From UBA2231 sp964415175 (lineage in GTDB: Bacteria > Elusimicrobiota > Elusimicrobia > Elusimicrobiales > UBA9959): a DNA stretch of 58,337 nt. The stretch covers positions 1 to 58,337 of the forward strand of contig CAYPYG010000017.1 of the NCBI GenBank assembly GCA_964415175.1. The letters run 5' to 3'. The number at the start of each line of letters is the position of its first letter. Positions within the stretch are counted from its first letter, which is position 1. Shown piece after piece: positions 51,310-58,337 of this stretch. The notes beneath the pieces are model-generated. The model had not been told where the DNA came from and did not search any database. It saw nothing but the letters and a program-made list of their open reading frames with translations. The position numbers were made by a program, and so were the translations under genes.

Positions 51310-52988
51310 AGCGGGCCGCCGCGCTCCTCTGCTTCCTGCTGGCGGCCGCCGCCCCGCGCGCCCTGGCCGGCACCGCGCTGCTCTGGCTGCCCCACGCCGA
51401 GGAGGACCTGGCCCCGGTCCTGGAAGTTCTCGAACGCGATACCGCGCTGAAGCTCACGCTGGCCCTCGAATCCCAGCCTTCCGGCGCCGTCCTGGAAAGA
51501 CTGCGCGCGCTGCTCGCCGCGGGCAGGGTGGAGCTGGCCCTCCGCGCTCCCGAGGCCCCGCCGCTGTTCCTCCTTTATTACCCGGACGACGCCGCCTCTT
51601 CCTGGAGCGGGAAAAGCGGCCGGTCCCGGAACAACCCCTATTTCTTCGCCCTGCGCCTTATGGACGCCGGCAAAAGACTCCCCCTCTACGCCGAATACCC
51701 GCCGAAGGGCCTGGCCTCTCCGCCGGGCGGCATGGCCGAAGGCGCCCAGCCCGCCCTGCGCTCGCTCGGCCTCGCCTGGGCCGCCGGCGGCCCGCCGGCC
51801 TCCACGGATACGGCCCGTCTCCTTTCCGGGGGAGGCGTCGTAGCGGCCGCTTTCGACCTGCTTTCCTCCACCGAGCCGGGCTCGCCCGGTTACCGGCCGA
51901 CCGCGGGCTGCGCCTCGGCTCCCTGCTTCTTCGTCATAGACGGCTCGGCGCGGCCGCCGGCGCCCGCGGGCGCGGGCCTCGTCGATTACTGGCTGCCCGT
52001 GGCGGCGCCCGGCATGACCGTCTCGGAACTGCTGGCCTCCACCGCGGCGGCCGCGGCGGACACCCTTTCGCTGCCGCCCTGGACCGGCGGCTACGACCGC
52101 TGGGCGGCTTCGCCCCGCCAGGCCGGGGCCCTCTCGGCCCTGTCCGGCCTGCGCGACACCATGACCCTTTACATGAACGAGCGCCCCGGCGAGAAAAAGC
52201 TCGCGGCCGTGATGCAGGCCTATTTTTCCACCGGCGGCGGGGAGCAGCTGGCCGGACTGGCGGACCCCGACGAAGAGGCGCGCCGCATGGCCGAGTCCGG
52301 GTTCCAGGACCGGGCCGCCGACGTCTACCGCCTGATGGACAAGAGCCTGCCGCGCTGGATCTTCGACCCGCTGGAAAAACTTTCGCCGGAAGAAGACGGC
52401 GCCGCCGCCTTCGCCTCGAGGAGGGAGGGCTCCTCTCTCGTGCTGGACAACGGCGCCGGGACGCCGAAGCTGCCGGGCGCCGCGCCGGCCCTCCCCGGCG
52501 GCCTGGACCCGGCGGAAGCCCTCAGGCTCAAGTCCCTCTCGGTGTCCTGGGACGAGGACAGCGTCTCTTTCACCTTCACGACCGGGGCCGGCCCGGAGAA
52601 AGGCGTGGTCGAAGGGGCCTCGGCGGAACTCTATATCGATATCAACAAGCGCCAGCGCGCCGGCAGGACCGAACTGCTGACGGCCGCGGCCCCGCGGCTT
52701 TACCCCGAGGACGCCTGGGAGTACTCGCTCCGGGTCGACGGGGAGAAGGCCGAGTTCTTCACCGCCGCCCGGCGGCGGGCCGTTGAGGAACTCGGCGCCG
52801 AGACGAAGCCCGGCGGCAGGGTGACGGTCCGGGTACCCCGCCGGCTGCTGGCCGGGAACCCCGAACGCTGGGGCTACGCCGCCCTTCTTTTCTACGGCGC
52901 CGCCGGCTCGCCGCCCGTCCTGACGGACGCGCTCTGCGCGGAGAACAGCGGCGGCTACGTCCACGCCGCCAGGCACGGGGCGAAGTAA
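51306..52988 (+). CDS. Secreted glycan-related protein
   Basis: A 560-residue exported protein with signal peptide MKRAAALLCFLLAAAAPRALA. The N-terminal part (about 20-330) resembles a divergent polysaccharide-processing barrel (LLWLPHAEEDLAPVLEVLER), but I see no clear catalytic residues. The C-terminal 190 residues (KSLSVSWDEDSVSFTFTT, AELYIDINKRQRAGRTELL, YSLRVDGEKAEFF) resemble the glucodextranase C-terminal binding module. It is coupled to the CBM48-like protein and 8 bp from the Nif3 gene. It may bind or trim surface alpha-glucan. Confidence 0.65.
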   Translation: MKRAAALLCFLLAAAAPRALAGTALLWLPHAEEDLAPVLEVLERDTALKLTLALESQPSGAVLERLRALLAAGRVELALRAPEAPPLFLLYYPDDAASSWSGKSGRSRNNPYFFALRLMDAGKRLPLYAEYPPKGLASPPGGMAEGAQPALRSLGLAWAAGGPPASTDTARLLSGGGVVAAAFDLLSSTEPGSPGYRPTAGCASAPCFFVIDGSARPPAPAGAGLVDYWLPVAAPGMTVSELLASTAAAAADTLSLPPWTGGYDRWAASPRQAGALSALSGLRDTMTLYMNERPGEKKLAAVMQAYFSTGGGEQLAGLADPDEEARRMAESGFQDRAADVYRLMDKSLPRWIFDPLEKLSPEEDGAAAFASRREGSSLVLDNGAGTPKLPGAAPALPGGLDPAEALRLKSLSVSWDEDSVSFTFTTGAGPEKGVVEGASAELYIDINKRQRAGRTELLTAAAPRLYPEDAWEYSLRVDGEKAEFFTAARRRAVEELGAETKPGGRVTVRVPRRLLAGNPERWGYAALLFYGAAGSPPVLTDALCAENSGGYVHAARHGAK

Positions 52989-52996
52989 GGAGGAGC

Positions 52997-53755
52997 ATGG
53001 CGCGGCTGAAAGACATAGTGGCTTTCTCGGAACGGGAACTGCGTTCCTGCTCTTTCAGGGACGCGTCGCTCAACGGTCTGCAGGTGGAAGGAAAGCCGGA
53101 GGTGCGCGGGCTGGCGCTCGGCGTTTCCGCCTCGCTGGAGTTCCTGCGGCGGGCGGCGGAGGCCGGGGCCGACCTGGCGATAGTCCATCACGGTCTTTTC
53201 TGGAAAGGACACCCGGAACCGGTGACGGGCCCGCTCAAAAAAAAGCTGGCGCTGCTGCTGGAGAGCGGCATGAGCCTGGCCGCCTGGCATCTCCCGCTCG
53301 ACGCCCATCCCCGGCTGGGCAACAACGCGGCCCTGCTGCGCCTGCTCGGCGCGGGGGGCCTCCGCCCTTTCGGCTCGTATGACGGCCAGGCCATCGGCCT
53401 CTCGGGAACGCTCCGGAGGCCGCTCTCCCCCGCGAAGGCCGCGGCGCTGCTGGCCGCCGGCCTGGGCGCGAAGCCGCTGCTCTTCCCCTACGGCCCCAAG
53501 AAAATACGCCGCGTCGGCGCGGTATCCGGCGGCGCCGCGCGCATGTTCCCGCAGGCCGCTGAGGCCGGGCTGGACCTGTTCGTCACCGGCGAGGCCGGCG
53601 AGCCCAGCCAGGAAAGCGCGCGCGAACTGGGCGTCAATTTCATATCCGCGGGACATTACAACACTGAGAAGGAAGGGGTCAGGAACCTCGGCCTCCTGCT
53701 CGGGCGCCGCTTCCGCGTGAAGACCTTCTTCGTGGACGTACCGAATCCGGTCTGA
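52997..53755 (+). CDS. Nif3-like dinuclear metal centre protein
   Basis: A 252-residue member of the Nif3/YbgI (GTP cyclohydrolase I type 2-like) family. Metal-ligand motifs are IVHHGLFWKG near residue 58, WHLPLDAHPRLGNNAALLR near 95, and FISAGHYNTEKEGVRNL near 215. The NGLQVEGKPEV start is characteristic. The physiological role of the family is unclear. The start is supported by AAGGAGG in the preceding bases. The spacing of 8 bp suggests co-transcription with the glycan genes. Confidence 0.93.
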   Translation: MARLKDIVAFSERELRSCSFRDASLNGLQVEGKPEVRGLALGVSASLEFLRRAAEAGADLAIVHHGLFWKGHPEPVTGPLKKKLALLLESGMSLAAWHLPLDAHPRLGNNAALLRLLGAGGLRPFGSYDGQAIGLSGTLRRPLSPAKAAALLAAGLGAKPLLFPYGPKKIRRVGAVSGGAARMFPQAAEAGLDLFVTGEAGEPSQESARELGVNFISAGHYNTEKEGVRNLGLLLGRRFRVKTFFVDVPNPV

Positions 53756-53764
53756 GGGGGCTCT

Positions 53765-54946
53765 ATGACGGAACGTTCGTTCTTCCGGGCGGCGGGAGCC
53801 GCGGCCGCGCTGCTGGCGCTTTGCGCCTGCGTCAAGCGCTAGGTCCCGGGCGAGATCCAGCCTCTTCCCGCCGACCCCCTGGACGCCGTGGTGTCGGCCA
53901 TCCTGGCCCGCGTCTCCGATATCCCCGACGGTAAGATAGCGGTCTACGACATAACGGACACGGACGGCCGCCCCTCGCCCGAGGGCAGGCTGGTCGCGGA
54001 GCGTCTGACCTCCAGGCTGACGGCTTCGGGCGGCGTGAGGGTCATCGAACGCCGCAGACTGGAAGCGGCCTTGAAGGAACTGAGCCTCTCAGCCGCGGGA
54101 GCGGTCGACGAAGCGGGACTCGCCCGGGCGGGTTTTCTTTCCGGCGCCGGCGCCGTCGTGACGGGGACGCTGACGGAATTGAACGGAGGCTACGAGCTCA
54201 ACGCGCGGGCGGTCAATGTCGTGACCGGCGATATCATCTCCGCGGCGACGGTCCCGCTTCAGATAGATATGAGGGAGGGCCCCAGCGCGATGCGGCTTCC
54301 TCCGGCCCGGCTCCCGGCGCACCCGGCGGCAGAGAAGGAGGCCCCTCAGGCGCCGCCCGGCTGGAACCTCTGGCCGGGCCGCGGAAAAGCTTTCTTCCGT
54401 GACGGAGCGATAATTTATTGCACTGAAAGCCGCCAGCTCGACAACGCCGACAAGCCGAGGTCCGGATACTACCCGGGCCTGTTGCTGGAAAAGGAGATAG
54501 CCGGGAAAAAGTGGGAACTGGAGATAATGGCGGATTACGACATGAAAGGTATCGGCGGGCAATGGTTCTCGGTTTTCGTCTGGCTGGGAAAAAAAGGCGC
54601 GCATCCTCATCGCCCCTCGCCGGGTGGCTCACTCGCCGTCACGGCCTCCCGCCAGAAGGATACCGGCTACCATCACGACTTTTTCGGGTTCGCCTATGAA
54701 CCGGGAGGCGACATGGTCAGGTTCGGGGCGGAGATCAACAGTCTCCGCTTTGAGAGGGACGGCGACCTCTTCACTATCTACGCGGGGACGGACGGGAAGG
54801 ACTACCGGAAGGCTTTAAGCGTCTTTTCTCCGAAAGGCGGCGCCGCGGAATCGCAGCGCCTGGTGCTCGGAGCGCAGGCTTTCGGGGACCCCGGCTCCTG
54901 CGCGGTATACCGGAGCATAAAGCTCAACGGCAAACCGCTTTTCTAA
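53765..54946 (+). pseudogene. FlgO-like lipoprotein gene with in-frame amber codon
   Basis: The reading frame starts at ATG 53765 behind GAGGGGG with a lipoprotein signal peptide (AAALLALCAC) and meets TAG at 53840-53842, then runs open in the same frame to 54946. Without the TAG it encodes about 393 residues. A FlgO/CsgG-like domain (DGKIAVYDITDTDGRPSPEG, GGVRVIERRRLEAALKEL, GAVVTGTLTELNGGYELNAR) is followed by a concanavalin-like C-terminal domain (FVWLGKKG, FAYEPGGDMVRFG, FTIYAGTDGKDYRKAL). A GTG at 53888 could restart translation but would lose the lipid anchor. TAG is a normal stop elsewhere here (sucC), so a nonsense mutation or sequence error is likeliest. Confidence 0.75.
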
Positions 54947-54988
54947 GCTCCCGGCCGTGCGCGCGGACCCCCCTTCTCGAAACGCCCC

Positions 54989-56773
54989 TTATTTTCGGGC
55001 CAGCCAGACCCTGAAACTTTCCGGCGCCAGCGCCGCGGCCGGCCGCCGCCCCTCGGAATCAAGGACCGCCCGCCAGCGGCCCGGCGGCAGCGCGGGACGG
55101 GCCGCGGACCGGCCGAAATTATAGACGACGGCGCTGGCGGAGCGGCCGCGCCGGCGGAATACCGAGATGGTCTTCCCGGAAACGCTTACCGAAACGTCCT
55201 TCCGGGGGACGCAGCCGAGCGCCGGGCAGGCCTTCCGCAGGCCGATAAGCCGGCGGTAGAGGTCCAGCATGGCCGCGTGCGCGCCGCGGGAGGGCCTGTC
55301 CCAGTCCAGCCTGCTCGCCGCGAAGGTCTCCCCGCCCTGCGGGTCCGGCGGCTCCTTCTTCCAGCCGAAAGCGGCGAACTCGCGCTTACGGCCTTCGCGC
55401 ACGGCCTTAACGAGCCCCGGGTCGCCGTGGCTTACGAAATACCGGAAGGGGTTCTTCTCGGCGTATTCTTCGCCCATGAAAAGCATCGGTATGTAGGGGG
55501 ACAGGACAACGGCCCCCGCGGCCAGCCGCAGCCTGCGCTCCCCGACGAGGGCGGTGAGGCGCTCGCCCAGCGGCCGGTTCCCCGTCTGGTCGTGGTTCTG
55601 CGAGCAGACGACGAACTTGCCCGGATGCACGCCGGCGGAAGAGGAGCCGTGCCGGCGGCCGCGGTGCGGCGACCAGGCCCAGTCGTAGACGAAACCGTCG
55701 GAAAAAGCCTTGGCCAGCTGGCCGAACTCCCCGAAATCCCCGTAATAGCCGCGCCTCTCGCCGGTGAGCAGCGAGTGCAGCGCGTGATGGAAGTCGTCCG
55801 ACCATTGCGCGTCCATTCCCCAGCCGGCCGGGGCCGGTTCCAGCGCGCGCGCGTCGTTGAGGTCGCTCTCGGCTATGAGCGACAGGCGCCGGCCGAGGAG
55901 GCGCGACAGGTCCCTCGTCCGCTCCGAGAGCTCGGCGAGGAAATGTTTCGCCCCGAGATCGAAGATGCCCTGCACGGCGTCCAGCCGCAGCGCGTCGACA
56001 TGGTAGTCGCGGAACCAGGCCAGCGCGGCCCCGAGGAAATACTCGCGGACGGCCGGGCTGCCGCGGCCGTCGTAGTTCACCGCGTCCCCCCAGGGCGTGC
56101 GGTAACGGTCCGTGAAATACGGCCCGTAGGCGCCCAGGTAATTGCCCTCGGGGCCGAGATGGTTGTAGACGACGTCCAGCACGACGGCCAGGCCGGCCCG
56201 GTGGCAGGCGTCGACGAGGCGCTTGAGGCCTTCCGGGCCGCCGTAGGAATCCTGCGGGGCGTAGGGATAGACCCCGTCGTAGCCCCAGTTGCGGGAGCCG
56301 GGGAACTGCGAGACGGGCATCAGTTCCACGGCGTTGACGCCGAGACTCTTGAGATAAGGGAGGCGCGACTCTACGCCCGCGAAGTCCCCCGCCGGGGTGA
56401 AGGTCCCGGGGTGCAGCTCGTAAATCATCATCCGTTCGGGCGGCAGGCCGCGCCAGGCCGCGTCGGACCAGGGGAAAGCGGAGTGGTCAACGGCCTCCGA
56501 CGGGCCGTGCACGCCCCCGGGCTGGAAGCGCGACGCCGGGTCCGGCCGCTCGCCGCGCCCGTTCACGGCGTATTTGTACCTTGCCCCCGGCCCGAGACCG
56601 TGGGCGAAAGCTTTCCAGTACCCCCCGCCGGCCTTCCTCATCCGCAGCTTCAGGCGGCGCGGCGAACTGACGCGCACCTCCATCCTTTCGGCCGACGGCG
56701 CCCAGACGGAGAACGAGAGGCCTTTCGCGGAGGGGAAGGCCCCCTGCGGTGCCGTTACCAGGCCTTCGCTCAC
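54989..56773 (-). CDS. treZ: Malto-oligosyltrehalose trehalohydrolase
   Basis: A GH13 enzyme of 594 residues that releases trehalose from malto-oligosyltrehalose. The N-terminal CBM48-type domain (about 15-95, SFSVWAPSAERMEV) is followed by the barrel: VVYNHLGPEGNYLGAYGPYF, then DALRLDAVQGIFDL with the nucleophile Asp, LIAESDLNDAR with the acid Glu, and FVVCSQNHDQTGNR. These are TreZ signatures. The GTG start at 56773 overlaps the stop of the kinase gene and has GGAG about 9 bases upstream. A TreY partner is not in the window. Confidence 0.92.
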   Translation of the reverse strand: MSEGLVTAPQGAFPSAKGLSFSVWAPSAERMEVRVSSPRRLKLRMRKAGGGYWKAFAHGLGPGARYKYAVNGRGERPDPASRFQPGGVHGPSEAVDHSAFPWSDAAWRGLPPERMMIYELHPGTFTPAGDFAGVESRLPYLKSLGVNAVELMPVSQFPGSRNWGYDGVYPYAPQDSYGGPEGLKRLVDACHRAGLAVVLDVVYNHLGPEGNYLGAYGPYFTDRYRTPWGDAVNYDGRGSPAVREYFLGAALAWFRDYHVDALRLDAVQGIFDLGAKHFLAELSERTRDLSRLLGRRLSLIAESDLNDARALEPAPAGWGMDAQWSDDFHHALHSLLTGERRGYYGDFGEFGQLAKAFSDGFVYDWAWSPHRGRRHGSSSAGVHPGKFVVCSQNHDQTGNRPLGERLTALVGERRLRLAAGAVVLSPYIPMLFMGEEYAEKNPFRYFVSHGDPGLVKAVREGRKREFAAFGWKKEPPDPQGGETFAASRLDWDRPSRGAHAAMLDLYRRLIGLRKACPALGCVPRKDVSVSVSGKTISVFRRRGRSASAVVYNFGRSAARPALPPGRWRAVLDSEGRRPAAALAPESFRVWLARK

Positions 56774-58335
56774 GGCTTCGGCTCCGCCGGCGCGGCGCAT
56801 TCCCGCTGTTCCGGGCGCAGCAGCAGGCGCAGCAGCCTGGCGGGCACGCGTGCCCAGTCGGGTCTGGCGGCTATGTCCCCCTCCAGTTCGGTCACGGCCC
56901 TCTTCATGAGGAAAAGCCGCAGCAGGAGCTGGAAGTCGTCCGGGTTCTGCGGCAGCACCTGCGCGGGGCCGGCCGCGGCCAGGTAGCCGCGCAGGAAGGC
57001 GGCGGAGATGTGCGAGTACCACAGGTCCAGCCACGACGCCAGCGCGGGAAGGTCCTTGAGCGGGATACCTCCGGTCTGGAGGAAAGGGGCGTGCGCCGCG
57101 TAGTAGAGGGAGATCAGCGCGCCGGCCGCGTCGCGCAGGGGCGAGCGCTTTATCCGGCGCTCGCCCGGCGTCTTCTCCGGGTGGCCCTCGAAGTCCTTCA
57201 CCACGAAGTCCTTGCCGGTATAGAGCAGCTGCGACAGCAGGTAATTGCCGTGAATGCGGATCTTGCGGCAGGAGAACTTCCTCTCGTTGAGCCGCTGCAT
57301 GGCCTTGAGTATCTTCTGCTGGTTCTCCAGGACGAAGGAGGCCTCCTCCTGCAGCTCCGCGGGCAGGTCCTTCAGCCGGCGGGACAGGTTAAGGAAGACC
57401 TTCTTCGACTGGCCCGCCATCGACTGGAAGACCGAACGCTGGTAAAGCCGGGAGAACGGTTCGGGCGCGAAGTCCGGCTCCTGCGAGGCGGCCAGCGCGG
57501 CGTGCATCTCGCCCGTGCGGCGGCCGATAAGTTCCGCCATCTCCAGGCAGAAGCCGCCGGAAAGGTTGACGAAATCGGCGGGCGCTTCGGCCGGGCCGGC
57601 GCAGAAGGCCTCCGCCATCGGCGGCGGGGCCCCCGCGTCCGACGGCCTGGACTGCACCGCCTCGTAATAGCGGGACGCCTCGCCGGCCATGAGCGCGAAG
57701 GCGTCCCCCTGGTTGGGCACGAAAGAGCGCAGGGAACCGAGCGTCCCGTAGAACTTCCCCCCGCGCTCCAGGCTCAGCGAGCCGTAATACGAAGGGGCGT
57801 TGGGGAACCCTCCGCCGGCGAAAAGTTTTCCCGCCTCCGCGTCGGGGCTGACGCCTTCTTCCGCGCGGCGGCACAGCCGCAGGACGCAGGAGGAACCGTA
57901 GGCCACGGTCAGGCCGTTGGGCCCGGAGCGCAGGACGCGCGACTCGTGGGCCCGGCCCTCCGGCGGCGGGACGGCGCGGAAAGCCGGCGAAGCCGAGGCG
58001 CGCAGCACCGCCCCTCCCGAACGCGGCCGCCGGCCGGAGGAGAACAGCGCGAGCAGGTCGGCGTGGAAGGCCGGGTCGTGGCCCGCGTCGTAGAGATATC
58101 CCCTTCCGCCCGCGAGCTCCAGCGAGGCGACCAGCGCCTGCGGGTATTTCCGGGCCGCCTCCTCCGCCTTCTCCCCGGCCGCGAAGGCCAGCGGGAGCAC
58201 GTAAGTCTCCACCCAGCCCTGCGCGTGCACGGCCTCCGCCAGGACCAGGCTGGCGCCGGACGGCAGCGGGAAAGCCTCCATGACCCTGAGCCTGCGGGGC
58301 GCGGCGCCGCGGCCGAAGCAGCGGCACTTCTTCAC
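56770..58335 (-). CDS. Maltokinase domain, cut by window edge
   Basis: The reading frame is open to the window's right end, so the N-terminus is missing. The visible 521 residues match a maltokinase (Mak/Pep2): CFGRGAAPRRLRVMEAFPL at the start corresponds to the cap segment. ESRVLRSGPNGLTVAYG, IRIHGNYLLSQLLYTGKDFVVKDFEG (catalytic loop with His and the DFEG motif) and the C-terminal helices follow. The kinase makes maltose 1-phosphate for the GlgE alpha-glucan pathway. It is often fused behind trehalose synthase TreS; that part would lie beyond the window. It is coupled to treZ (GTGA). Confidence 0.88.
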   Translation of the reverse strand: MKKCRCFGRGAAPRRLRVMEAFPLPSGASLVLAEAVHAQGWVETYVLPLAFAAGEKAEEAARKYPQALVASLELAGGRGYLYDAGHDPAFHADLLALFSSGRRPRSGGAVLRASASPAFRAVPPPEGRAHESRVLRSGPNGLTVAYGSSCVLRLCRRAEEGVSPDAEAGKLFAGGGFPNAPSYYGSLSLERGGKFYGTLGSLRSFVPNQGDAFALMAGEASRYYEAVQSRPSDAGAPPPMAEAFCAGPAEAPADFVNLSGGFCLEMAELIGRRTGEMHAALAASQEPDFAPEPFSRLYQRSVFQSMAGQSKKVFLNLSRRLKDLPAELQEEASFVLENQQKILKAMQRLNERKFSCRKIRIHGNYLLSQLLYTGKDFVVKDFEGHPEKTPGERRIKRSPLRDAAGALISLYYAAHAPFLQTGGIPLKDLPALASWLDLWYSHISAAFLRGYLAAAGPAQVLPQNPDDFQLLLRLFLMKRAVTELEGDIAARPDWARVPARLLRLLLRPEQRECAAPAEPKP

Positions 58336-58337
58336 GT

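Noticed and set aside
53840..53842. Amber codon read as pyrrolysine
   Set aside because: TAG ends sucC and korB normally in this window, and no suppressor tRNA or synthetase gene is seen here.

Overview
The window is about 58 kb of GC-rich, densely packed bacterial DNA. Genes use GGAGG-type ribosome binding sites, and neighbours often overlap by ATGA, GTGA or TTGA. Signal peptides, a lipoprotein leader and a FlgO-like domain suggest an envelope with an outer membrane. The mix of ferredoxin-dependent 2-oxoglutarate oxidoreductase, succinyl-CoA ligase, many small response regulators and trehalose/alpha-glucan enzymes would fit an uncultivated lineage such as Elusimicrobiota. No rRNA or other marker gene is present, so that placement is only a guess. 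I saw no tRNA, rRNA or CRISPR array.

Layout. 1-6.3 kb: a PAS protein with only the dimerisation half of a histidine kinase, its OmpR-type partner, recG, a small unknown protein, and single-domain response regulators next to an XRE repressor with a clear operator. 6.3-12.6 kb (minus strand): a histidine kinase, a secreted propeller-like protein, a tRNA nucleotidyltransferase-family enzyme, a CpXC protein, a cysteine-synthase-like PLP enzyme and a cysteine-rich secreted protein. 12.8-18.8 kb: korA-korB, divergent from sucC-sucD-corA. 18.8-20.2 kb: a 92-bp palindromic element, then rimO whose start codon lies inside that element.

20.2-39.7 kb is the most interesting part. It holds a complete secondary-lipid (PUFA) synthase: a trans enoyl reductase (PfaD type), KS-MAT-ACP-ACP-KR-DH (PfaA type) and KS-CLF-AT-DH'-DH-DH'-DH (PfaC type with a built-in AT). 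It is followed on the same strand by oleA, oleB, oleC and oleD, which make long-chain olefins by head-to-head condensation. No acyltransferase or thioesterase release domain is visible, so the arrangement suggests that OleA takes the polyunsaturated acyl chains directly and the end product is a long polyunsaturated hydrocarbon. A phosphopantetheinyl transferase, needed to activate the ACPs, is not in the window. Short GGGGAC-type palindromes sit inside the coding sequence of both megasynthases, and a larger structured palindrome separates pfaC from oleA.

39.5-42.2 kb: a visibly AT-rich island with two secreted proteins, one carrying the zinc motif of LAS-type peptidases. It is flanked by two identical 212-bp copies of the oleD 3' end. 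42.2-46.2 kb (minus): a six-gene run from a response regulator and a CheC-like protein, through two exported proteins, to a ZIP metal transporter and a small zincin. 46.2-50.2 kb (minus): metK with a structured leader, a phosphohexomutase and glycerate kinase. 50.2-58.3 kb: a TatD-linked-type radical SAM protein, a CBM48-type membrane protein, a glycan-related secreted protein, a Nif3-family protein, a lipoprotein gene with an in-frame amber codon, and treZ with a maltokinase domain cut by the window edge. No gene-free stretch exceeds 300 bases; the longest, 12574-12838, carries a structured hairpin element.
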